Below the pieces are notes generated by a model that was given only the letters and a program-made list of their open reading frames with translations, was not told the DNA's origin and ran no database searches. Positions 22,674 to 30,954 of a stretch of 57,553 nt of DNA are shown here, piece by piece; within the stretch, counting starts at the first letter, position 1; each line of letters opens with the position of its first letter. The stretch covers positions 1-57,553 of the forward strand of contig CAJASX010000084.1 of assembly GCA_903944725.1 (NCBI GenBank). Reading direction: 5' to 3'. This DNA comes from an uncultured beta proteobacterium. GTDB taxonomy: Bacteria; Pseudomonadota; Gammaproteobacteria; Burkholderiales; Burkholderiaceae. Position numbers and translations under genes: made by a program.

Positions 22674-23240
22674 ATGGGTAATCGACTTTCAAAAATAACA
22701 ACCCGCACTGGCGATGCGGGCACCACTGGTTTAGGTGACGGCAGCCGAGTCGATAAAGACCACAATCGAATTTGTGCAATGGGCGACGTCGATGAATTGA
22801 ACTCAGAAATTGGCGTCCTTATGACTGAGGAACTACCCCCAGCAATCGCCACGGAAATGCTCGCTTTATTTTTAAGAATACAGCATGATTTATTCGATTT
22901 GGGAGGGGAATTATGCATTCCCAATTACACCTTATTAAAGGCAGAGCAGGTTGAGCAACTCGATAGTTGGTTAAAACACTACAACGCTAGCTTACCACCG
23001 CTAACTGAATTTATTTTGCCTGGAGGCACACGGGCAGCTGCGCAAGCGCATGTTTGTCGCACAGTTTGTCGGCGAGCAGAGCGTTCGATTGTGAAGTTAG
23101 GTTGGGATGAGCCAATACATGACGCACCACGTCAATATGTCAATCGACTTTCCGACCTACTGTTTGTTTTAGCGCGGGTTTTAAATCGCGCAGCAGGTGG
23201 CGAAGATATTTTATGGAAAAATCAAAACACCACGAGCTGA
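22674..23240 (+). CDS. cob(I)yrinic acid a,c-diamide adenosyltransferase (PduO type)
   Basis: This 188-residue enzyme transfers the adenosyl group of ATP to reduced corrinoid to make coenzyme B12. PduO-type marks are the N-terminal ATP-binding TRTGDAGTTGLGDGSRV (10-26), GDVDELNSEIG (37-47), the AHVCRTVCRRAER helix and YVNRLSDLLFVLAR near the C-terminus. It is alone on its strand, between divergent glcD and convergent aroG, with its own terminator. The promoter region is only 33 bases long and no ribosome-binding site is visible, which suggests a leaderless message. No other B12 gene lies nearby. Confidence 0.95.
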   Translation: MGNRLSKITTRTGDAGTTGLGDGSRVDKDHNRICAMGDVDELNSEIGVLMTEELPPAIATEMLALFLRIQHDLFDLGGELCIPNYTLLKAEQVEQLDSWLKHYNASLPPLTEFILPGGTRAAAQAHVCRTVCRRAERSIVKLGWDEPIHDAPRQYVNRLSDLLFVLARVLNRAAGGEDILWKNQNTTS

Positions 23241-23250
23241 TCGTCATCCC

Positions 23251-23286
23251 AATTGTTACAGCACTAATTTGCGTAACAATTTTTTT
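23251..23286 (+). terminator. intrinsic terminator of the adenosyltransferase gene
   Basis: AATTGTTAC at 23251-23259 pairs perfectly with GTAACAATT at 23273-23281 (nine base pairs, 13-base loop) and is followed by a run of T reaching into the aroG stop codon. It lies ten bases after the gene's stop. Confidence 0.6.
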
Positions 23287-24403
23287 AGCGCCGCCGTTTT
23301 TTAACCGCTTGGGCTAAACGTTCGAGTACTTGCACTGAACTATCCCAATCAATACAGGCATCGGTAATACTTTTGCCGTACTGAAGTTGGCTAGGGTCAT
23401 CTTTACCTGGGGTAAATTTCTGTGCGCCACCCAATAAATGGCTTTCAATCATTACACCAAAAATGTTACGTGAACCCGCTTCAATTTGTTGAGCAATATT
23501 TTCTGCTACTACAATTTGCCGCTCGTGTTGTTTGCTTGAATTAGCATGTGATAAGTCGATCATTAAGCTCGTTGGTAATTTTGCAGCAGCTAGCTCGGCA
23601 CAAGCTTCAGTAACATGCTGAGCTTCATAATTAGGTTCTTTGCCGCCGCGCAAAATTACATGACAATCTTTATTGCCGTTGGTTTGCACTACCGCCACTT
23701 GACCATTTTTATGCACCGAGAGAAAGTGGTGAGGGCGTCGAGCTGCTTGTATGGCGTCGGTCGCAATTTTAATATTGCCATCGGTACCATTTTTAAACCC
23801 AATAGGTGCAGATAAACCCGAAGCTAATTCACGGTGCACTTGACTTTCAGTGGTACGAGCACCAATCGCGCCCCATGAAATAAGATCAGCAATGTACTGG
23901 GGTGAAATTACATCCAAAAACTCACTACCAGCAGGCATACCCAAGCGGTTAATTTCCATCAGTACTTGGCGTGCTATACGTAAACCCTCTTCAATGCGAA
24001 AGCTTTCATCAAGATAGGGGTCGTTAATTAAGCCCTTCCAACCGACTGTCGTACGAGGTTTTTCAAAATATACTCGCATCACAATTTCTAGTTCGCCAGC
24101 AAAACGTGCGCGCTCTTTAAGTAAGCGATGACAGTATTCAAGCGCAGCTCTTGGATCATGAATTGAGCACGGCCCGATCACAACTAATAAACGATCATCT
24201 TTGCCATGAATGCAATTGCGAATATTGAGACGCGTTTGGCTAATGAGTTTTTCGATTGGCGTGCCAGCAATGGGAAAAAAACGAATTAAGTGTTCTGGGG
24301 GAGGCAGAACAGAAATATCAGCTATGCGTTGGTCGTCGGTTGCTGAGGTTTTATCAACACTGGTGTACCAATTTTCTTGGGGATTTAAGTTTCTTGAGCT
24401 CAT
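23285..24403 (-). CDS. aroG: 3-deoxy-7-phosphoheptulonate synthase (class I)
   Basis: This enzyme condenses phosphoenolpyruvate and erythrose 4-phosphate, the first step of aromatic amino acid synthesis. The 372 residues belong to the AroF/G/H type: GPCSIHD at 77-83 with the metal-binding Cys C79, KPRTTVGWKGL, SHANSSK and SHLLGGAQKF. It is about 20 residues longer than E. coli AroG at the N-terminus. Which amino acid inhibits it cannot be told from the sequence by eye; the symbol is by similarity. It follows tldD by 18 bases, so it may be the last gene of the yhdP transcript. Confidence 0.95.
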   Translation of the reverse strand: MSSRNLNPQENWYTSVDKTSATDDQRIADISVLPPPEHLIRFFPIAGTPIEKLISQTRLNIRNCIHGKDDRLLVVIGPCSIHDPRAALEYCHRLLKERARFAGELEIVMRVYFEKPRTTVGWKGLINDPYLDESFRIEEGLRIARQVLMEINRLGMPAGSEFLDVISPQYIADLISWGAIGARTTESQVHRELASGLSAPIGFKNGTDGNIKIATDAIQAARRPHHFLSVHKNGQVAVVQTNGNKDCHVILRGGKEPNYEAQHVTEACAELAAAKLPTSLMIDLSHANSSKQHERQIVVAENIAQQIEAGSRNIFGVMIESHLLGGAQKFTPGKDDPSQLQYGKSITDACIDWDSSVQVLERLAQAVKKRRR

Positions 24404-24421
24404 TTGCTTATTTTAAGCCCA

Positions 24422-25891
24422 TCAGGCAGTCCCGCCAACTGTCATACCATCTATGCGTAAAGTAGGCTGACCAACACCTACTGGTACGCTCTGGCCTTCC
24501 TTGCCGCAAACCCCGACGCCGCTATCAAGCTTTAAATCATTACCAATCATGCTTACTTGCTTCAGTGACTCTGGGCCATTACCAATAATGGTGGCACCTT
24601 TCACGGGATATTGAATTTTGCCGTTTTCTACCCAGTAAGCTTCTGAGGCTGAAAAAACAAATTTTCCACTAGTGATGTCGACTTGACCGCCACCAAAATT
24701 GACTGCGTACAAACCCCGCTTAATACTGCCAATAATTTCTTGGGGATCTTCAGTGCCAGCAAGCATATAGGTGTTAGTCATGCGCGGCATTGGAAGTGAG
24801 GCGAAACTTTCGCGGCGACCATTGCCAGTTGGCGCCATCTTCATTAAGCGCGCGTTTAGACTGTCTTGAATATACCCACGCAAAATACCATCTTCAATTA
24901 GGGTGGTGCATTGAGTGGGAGTGCCTTCATCATCAATTGTTAGTGAACCTCTGCGCCCAGTAAGCGTGCCGTCATCTACAACCGTAACGCCTTTAGCTGC
25001 CACTCGCTGGCCGATACGGCCAGCAAAAGCAGAAGAGCCTTTACGATTAAAGTCGCCCTCAAGACCATGACCTACCGCTTCATGCAAGAGCACGCCAGGC
25101 CAACCCGGCCCCATCACAACCGTCATGGTGCCAGCAGCAACGGGACGCGCCTCCAAATTAATTAAGGCGCTATCAACCGCATCTTTGACCCATTGACTAA
25201 TTAATGCAGCATTAAAAAAATTGTAGCCATCGCGCGCTCCACCCCCTGCAGAACCTGATTCGCGACGACCATTTTGTTCGGCAATGACATGAATTGAAAT
25301 CCGCACTAAAGGACGAATATCGGCTGCCAACAAACCATTTGCGCGGGCCACTAATATCACATCAAATTCTCCGGCTAAGCTAGCCATCACTTGAATAATG
25401 CGCGGATCACGGGCTTTAGCTTGGCGTTCAATACTTTCGAGTAAAGCAATTTTTTCTTGTGGCAGTAGTGAGTCAAGGGGGTTGAGATTGGCATAAAGGG
25501 GCAGTAAGACCGAATGACCATGAGTTTTAGTGAGCGCATGCGCACCCCCTTGTGGGCCAATGACACGCGTTGCTTTAGCCGATTTGCTTAAAGCCGCCAA
25601 GTTAATTTCATCTGAATAGGCAAAGGCCGTTTTATCGCCATGAATTGCTCGTACGCCTACACCTTGATCAATGCTAAAGCTTCCCGACTTAACGATACCC
25701 TCTTCAAGACTCCAGCTTTCGTTATGGGTTCGTTGAAAATATAAATCAGCATCATCTAATTGATGGGAAAATAGTTCCCCAAAAGTATGCTGCAAATCGG
25801 CTTCAGTTAGTCCGCTAGGCTCTAGCAGAATCGATTTAGCAATACTAAGTAGTTCAGCGGCGGCTACAGGCCTAGTGACTGGGGTATTCAA
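24422..25891 (-). CDS. tldD: metalloprotease TldD
   Basis: TldD is the catalytic half of the TldD/TldE heterodimer, a zinc protease that trims unfolded or ribosomally made peptides. The 489 residues contain the zinc-binding HEAVGH at 270-275 in [14 protein letters not shown], plus the C-terminal conserved region with MTNTYM. The partner tldE/pmbA is not in this window. The gene sits 21 bases after the nitrilase gene and 18 before aroG. The association of yhdP with tldD is also seen in E. coli. Confidence 0.96.
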   Translation of the reverse strand: MNTPVTRPVAAAELLSIAKSILLEPSGLTEADLQHTFGELFSHQLDDADLYFQRTHNESWSLEEGIVKSGSFSIDQGVGVRAIHGDKTAFAYSDEINLAALSKSAKATRVIGPQGGAHALTKTHGHSVLLPLYANLNPLDSLLPQEKIALLESIERQAKARDPRIIQVMASLAGEFDVILVARANGLLAADIRPLVRISIHVIAEQNGRRESGSAGGGARDGYNFFNAALISQWVKDAVDSALINLEARPVAAGTMTVVMGPGWPGVLLHEAVGHGLEGDFNRKGSSAFAGRIGQRVAAKGVTVVDDGTLTGRRGSLTIDDEGTPTQCTTLIEDGILRGYIQDSLNARLMKMAPTGNGRRESFASLPMPRMTNTYMLAGTEDPQEIIGSIKRGLYAVNFGGGQVDITSGKFVFSASEAYWVENGKIQYPVKGATIIGNGPESLKQVSMIGNDLKLDSGVGVCGKEGQSVPVGVGQPTLRIDGMTVGGTA

Positions 25892-25912
25892 AATAGAGGC
25901 AACTTTCTAAAA

Positions 25913-26746
25913 TTACAGCTTGCGGTGCAAAAGGGCGGGAAGCTTAGAGCGTACTGCGTTTAATTTATCTTTGCTGAGGGCGCCAAAAATAATCCCTTCT
26001 CCTTCAGCTAGGCATTGCTCAATATCACCCCAGGGATCAATGAACATCGAGTTCCCCCAAGTACGGCGTCGATTTAAATGGGTGCCGCCCTGAGCAGAAG
26101 CTAATACATAACATTGGTTTTCAATCGCGCGCGCACGTAACAAAATTTCCCAATGGTCTTTGCCGGTGGTGTAAGTGAAGGCGGCCGGCACAAGATGACA
26201 ATCGACTTCACCAAGTGCACGGTACAACTCTGGAAAGCGTAAGTCGTAACAAATACTTAAGCCCATCTTCCACACCACACCATTGACATTAATTTGCAGT
26301 AGGCTAGGAGTAAGGCCGGCGACAAGGGTATTTGCTTCATCGTAATGTTCATCGGCAGTTTGAAAGCTAAATAAATGAATTTTGTCGTAGCGGGCAATAT
26401 TTTTACCCCGAGGATCAAAGACTAAAGTGCTGTTATGCACTTTAGCTGCATGCTCTGTTTCTAGTGGAATGGTGCCTGCAACAATATAAATTTGTAGCTC
26501 TTGAGCTAATTGGGCAAGTTGGTCTTGTATTAAGCCTGTACCAAATTTTTCTCGAATGGTAATTTTATCAAGATCTTTTATGCCCATTAAACAAAAGTAC
26601 TCTGGCAATAAAACCAACTGGGCTCCACCTTGAGCAGCCTGTTGAATAAGACGACTAGCAACCCTCAGGTTTTCATTTACATCTGGCGTTGAGATCATCT
26701 GCACTGCAGCAAGTCGAAATGGCTGAGGATCGATAGGAGTATTCAT
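25913..26746 (-). CDS. carbon-nitrogen hydrolase (deaminated glutathione amidase-like)
   Basis: This is a 277-residue nitrilase-superfamily amidase with a complete catalytic triad: E49 in LLPEYF, K122 in YDKIHLF and C166 in ICYDLRFPELYR. The sequence is closest in style to the Nit1/NitX group, which removes deaminated glutathione, a side product of transaminases; that assignment is by resemblance. It lies between yhdP and tldD with gaps of 19 and 21 bases, an arrangement common in beta- and gammaproteobacteria. Confidence 0.93.
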   Translation of the reverse strand: MNTPIDPQPFRLAAVQMISTPDVNENLRVASRLIQQAAQGGAQLVLLPEYFCLMGIKDLDKITIREKFGTGLIQDQLAQLAQELQIYIVAGTIPLETEHAAKVHNSTLVFDPRGKNIARYDKIHLFSFQTADEHYDEANTLVAGLTPSLLQINVNGVVWKMGLSICYDLRFPELYRALGEVDCHLVPAAFTYTTGKDHWEILLRARAIENQCYVLASAQGGTHLNRRRTWGNSMFIDPWGDIEQCLAEGEGIIFGALSKDKLNAVRSKLPALLHRKL

Positions 26747-26765
26747 AGCAAGTTCTATGGGGGTT

Positions 26766-29700
26766 TTATTGTGCTGAAGTACTTACGCGCGGTAATGGCA
26801 CTGCAGTTGGCTCTTGCTGCTCGCGGAGTAAATTGCGCTTTCGAATTGAGTCCATCACACTTGGGTCAAGTGGCTGGCCTTGTTGATTTAGCGGAATAAT
26901 CTGTGGGGTTTTCCAAGAACCTTGAATCAGGTAGTCAGATTGCATGGCTTTGTTAATTTGATTAGTGAGCAGGTATTGCCCTACTAACGCGCCTAAGCCT
27001 ACTATGGGATTAATGGCAAAGAGTGCTAAAGCTCCAGATGTAGCATCAAGAGTGGGGAAAATGGTTACGCGCAAATCTTGGGTTTGATTGGGAATACTGA
27101 TTAAGCCTGACATTAATAAACGAGCCTGATTTAATTCCATATTAAATTGATTTGTGCGCGCAACCCCATTGCGAATATTAAACGTACTCGTAATACGATT
27201 AAATGCAGTGCCCTTGTCCGTAAGGTTGCGAACCGTACGGACTTCATTAAAGCTGGCAAATTTCAATAAGCTTTGTAAGCTCAAGACATTCAGTAATTGC
27301 ACTGCACCAGTATCGACTTCTAATAAGCGTCCATTGCTCAAATCAATGTCAAGTTGACCGGCAATTGAACTCCATTGGGGCTTAAAGGGCGAGCCTTGCC
27401 AGTCAAGTTTGGCGGCAAGTTTTCCCATACCACCTTCAATTTGATTAGGATTACCCCAGCGCGAAATGATCACACCTAAATTGCTAATGTCAGCTTCAAC
27501 ATCAAGCGAGGTGTGCTCATTCCCCTCCTGGGCAACATCAAACCACTTGCCGTTAATTTTGACTTTAGCTTCGGGATTACTAACGATAAATGAGTCAATT
27601 TGAAAGCGGTCGCCTTGATTGCTTGCTTTTAGAGTAGCTACACCGAGTTGCCCTTTTGCCCAAGTAAAATCATCAATAGTAAGATCAATATCAGGCAATA
27701 AGCGAATTTTTTTTTGGTTTGAGACAGGCATTAGCGCTTGGTTTGTAACATTTATTGCAGAATTGACTGGGAGAGTAGCGGCATTCTCTGGTGGAACATG
27801 CAGGTAGTTCAGTTTGCCGCTAACCCTATTGGGTTTTCCTGATGCCGAATTAAGCTGGAGATCAACTTGACCCGCAAGCGCAGGGGAATCAATCCGTGTT
27901 ATTAAGTTATTATTTTTAGCGCCAGCAGTAATGTTGAGCTCAGGCCAAGTGCGATTTAAGAAAATGAAATTTTTAATTTGGGCATTGATCTGACCAATAG
28001 CGGCATCCTTTAGGCCGAGTGCATTCGAATTCGCCATCTCATTACCAGCTGTGTTATTCAAAAATGTTTGCCAGCTATCGACATCTAATTCGGACAATTG
28101 CAAGTCTATATTTATACCGTTTGTGGGCTTAGGTGCCAATACCCCCACGCCAATACTTTGCCGTGAGGGCTCGCCATCAGTTAATGAGCCCTGCGCTGAA
28201 ATTAAATCGCCAATACGCCCTGACCAATCGACTATATGCGGCTTCGTTTTAGAGTTAGACGTACTATGTACGTTAATCACCGCTTGCATAGTTGTTCCAA
28301 TTTCCTTTTTAAATGGAGCAGGCACTGAAAAACCTAAATTTTGTAAATCGAGATTAAGATTAAAGTCGGTCGCTAATTTAGTGGCAGCTATCGTGCCCGT
28401 GTAATTAAATTTCCCGCTAAGTGCATTTAAAAATGGATTTGTAGTGAGGTTATTAGTTGTCAAGTAGGTTTTTATTGCCCCACTATTAGCATTACCACTT
28501 AGCGTAAATAATTTTTTGTTAGCCTTATCAACCGAGCTTATGATTTTTACCGTACCACCAACAAAATTAGCATACACATCTTCAAACTCCGCTTTTTCAT
28601 CACGCCAACGCAGGGTGCCGCGAATATTTTCTAGAGGCGGAAAATTGTCCCATTGGGAACGATTCTGATTAAGAATTAGCTCAGCATCAATTAAGGTCGC
28701 ATCGTCTGTTGCAAATGGAATTTGTAAATCGAGCTTTAGCACCGCTGGCCCAGATACCTTCAGATTTTTACTTAACTGATCATGATCGATTAAAACAGGG
28801 GTTGGTTGTAGATATTCAAACATTTGCGCAAGGTCACCCTGAGCCTCACCTTTAATTTGTAGCATTGGCTTCGCCGCACTCATATTGCCAATACTAGCTG
28901 TAAATTTTTGCAGAGTCACCGCTTTATATTTTGCTTGCTCAATCGCAATATCAAGCTTACTTTGCTGAATTGTTACTAGGCCATTGACCGCGCTAAAGCT
29001 CGGCCATTTACCTTCATTGCTTGGCAAGAGCGGGTCAGGAATAAGTGCGGCATTAACGATGGGTAAATTTGCTGAAAACTCACCCGTTTGAGGTTTGGCA
29101 TATGGTATTTCAGTTGGATTTCCTTTAATATGAAGTATGCCATTTTTGACTTCACCAGTACTAAAAGCTTTAGCAAGAAAAGCTTTGGTTTCTGCATGCA
29201 TTGCAATTGGCAGGTAGCGATGAATTTGCGGCATGGCGGCGCGCGCGAAATTAATATCTAAAGTAAGGAAATCAGCTTCTTTCGGACCATTTAAAAGATA
29301 GGCGGCTGAGAAATTGCTACTTAAATCTTTATTATCTAATTGCACTTTTTTACCGCTAATTTCCCAATTAGTTTTAGTTTTTTTCCATTCCAGAATGCCG
29401 CTAGCTTGGTCAAACTCGAGTTTAGGGTCGCTCAAAAAATCATTAATTTGTACTGCTAACTGTTGCGAATCAAAGGTTAGGGAGCCTGCTTTTTGCGTTG
29501 TCAACAATGTACCCGTTAAATGGGCAACTGATGGAATGGATTTAAAAGGAGTATTAAAACTTAAATCGACCAATTTGACACTAAGTTTTAAATCATGCTG
29601 AGCTTCGCCAAGCCAAGTCGATGGTAAAGGCAGAGGCGATTTAGTTTCTGCCCAACTTAAGTCAATATTTTGTAGCTCGCCGCTCGCCCGTGTATTTTTA

Positions 29701-30884
29701 AGTAGCTGATTTAGTTTTTTCGGTAAGGGTAAATTTTTGGCAAATAGTGTGAGGTCTGCAATCTGAATGGAAGGAGCCGAGAAACCAAATTCTTCTAACT
29801 CAGAATTTTTTTTAGGGGCTCGCCATTTAAAGGTCATAGGCCCAATCTTTTTTAAGGCACTATTTGGAGCGCTTTGCAGATCGCGCCAAGCTAAATTTTG
29901 AGTGGTCAGCAAAAATATTTTGCCAGCGCTAGTTTGGGTTAAGTTAAGCTCAATGTGACCAAACCCCAGCCCATCTTTCTCTTTAGTAGGCTGAAGTTGA
30001 ATTTGATCACCATTGAACTGCATGGCACTGCTTTTTGGCTTGCCGCTATCAAGCACTAATTTACCGCTTGAGTCTAATAAGCCAGCCACCGAGTAAATTG
30101 GCAATTTAAAGTCTCGGGAGAGTTGGGTCAAATTTAAATCATTTAAAACCCAAGAAAATTCACCATCCCAATTACGCCAGTTACCCGCTTCACTGGCCAG
30201 ATGGTGGGTGAAATTGGTTTGCAATTGCAAGGGCTGTTTATGCCAAGGACTTTGTAAACTTAATTCACCATGATGACGGCGGATTCCATTGGTGAGCACC
30301 AAGCGATCTAGTTGAATTACTATGGGCTCAGGATTTCGGGCAAGATCTTGCCAGTTAAGTTGTGCATTATTAATCATGAATTGATCTTGATCTAACAACC
30401 AATTGCTAGCTGAAAAATCATTAGGACTACTTTTTAAATCAATGCCGGCTATGGTAATGTTGCCACTTTGATCGCGACGCATCTGAATGTGCGCATCAGC
30501 AAACTCAAGCCGCTGGAAATAAGGCTTTAAATGATACAAAGTAAGCCAGCTTAATTCACCAGCGATGTGCTTAATTTCTAGCAGTGGCGCAGCAGATTGC
30601 ATTCTTTTTTTAGAGGGATGAATAAAACGTAAGCCTTGAATTTGAAATGATGGCCTTATTCCAGTCCAAGCAACAGTGAGTTGGTCGATTTCGACTTGGA
30701 CACCCAAGCGAGCGCCAATGAAGCGTTCAATCGCTGGTTTAGAGGTTTCAACCTGTGGCCAGAGCCAAAAACGAATTGTTAAATGCCCTAAAATAAAGAG
30801 TACACCGAGGGCAGCCATGAGGCTAAATAAACGCCACCACCAGCGTTTGAGTTTGAAGCTTTGAGATCCTAATTTACCAAGCAT
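26766..30884 (-). CDS. yhdP: YhdP family protein (AsmA-like, DUF3971)
   Basis: This is the largest gene of the window, 1372 residues, slightly longer than E. coli YhdP (1266). A single N-terminal membrane helix is visible at about 15-43; the rest is a long repetitive beta-rich periplasmic part, ending in the AsmA-like C-terminal region (AINPIVGLGALVGQYL) and a short proline- and serine-containing tail. Proteins of this family are thought to bridge the periplasm and carry phospholipids to the outer membrane. It is the first gene of yhdP-nitrilase-tldD-aroG and is divergent from glnE across 70 bases. Confidence 0.92.
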   Translation of the reverse strand: MLGKLGSQSFKLKRWWWRLFSLMAALGVLFILGHLTIRFWLWPQVETSKPAIERFIGARLGVQVEIDQLTVAWTGIRPSFQIQGLRFIHPSKKRMQSAAPLLEIKHIAGELSWLTLYHLKPYFQRLEFADAHIQMRRDQSGNITIAGIDLKSSPNDFSASNWLLDQDQFMINNAQLNWQDLARNPEPIVIQLDRLVLTNGIRRHHGELSLQSPWHKQPLQLQTNFTHHLASEAGNWRNWDGEFSWVLNDLNLTQLSRDFKLPIYSVAGLLDSSGKLVLDSGKPKSSAMQFNGDQIQLQPTKEKDGLGFGHIELNLTQTSAGKIFLLTTQNLAWRDLQSAPNSALKKIGPMTFKWRAPKKNSELEEFGFSAPSIQIADLTLFAKNLPLPKKLNQLLKNTRASGELQNIDLSWAETKSPLPLPSTWLGEAQHDLKLSVKLVDLSFNTPFKSIPSVAHLTGTLLTTQKAGSLTFDSQQLAVQINDFLSDPKLEFDQASGILEWKKTKTNWEISGKKVQLDNKDLSSNFSAAYLLNGPKEADFLTLDINFARAAMPQIHRYLPIAMHAETKAFLAKAFSTGEVKNGILHIKGNPTEIPYAKPQTGEFSANLPIVNAALIPDPLLPSNEGKWPSFSAVNGLVTIQQSKLDIAIEQAKYKAVTLQKFTASIGNMSAAKPMLQIKGEAQGDLAQMFEYLQPTPVLIDHDQLSKNLKVSGPAVLKLDLQIPFATDDATLIDAELILNQNRSQWDNFPPLENIRGTLRWRDEKAEFEDVYANFVGGTVKIISSVDKANKKLFTLSGNANSGAIKTYLTTNNLTTNPFLNALSGKFNYTGTIAATKLATDFNLNLDLQNLGFSVPAPFKKEIGTTMQAVINVHSTSNSKTKPHIVDWSGRIGDLISAQGSLTDGEPSRQSIGVGVLAPKPTNGINIDLQLSELDVDSWQTFLNNTAGNEMANSNALGLKDAAIGQINAQIKNFIFLNRTWPELNITAGAKNNNLITRIDSPALAGQVDLQLNSASGKPNRVSGKLNYLHVPPENAATLPVNSAINVTNQALMPVSNQKKIRLLPDIDLTIDDFTWAKGQLGVATLKASNQGDRFQIDSFIVSNPEAKVKINGKWFDVAQEGNEHTSLDVEADISNLGVIISRWGNPNQIEGGMGKLAAKLDWQGSPFKPQWSSIAGQLDIDLSNGRLLEVDTGAVQLLNVLSLQSLLKFASFNEVRTVRNLTDKGTAFNRITSTFNIRNGVARTNQFNMELNQARLLMSGLISIPNQTQDLRVTIFPTLDATSGALALFAINPIVGLGALVGQYLLTNQINKAMQSDYLIQGSWKTPQIIPLNQQGQPLDPSVMDSIRKRNLLREQQEPTAVPLPRVSTSAQ

Positions 30885-30954
30885 GAGCTCTATTATCCGT
30901 CAGCATTACCGCCTTTTGCTGATCTCCTTGAAGAGCACGGATTAAGATAGAGTC

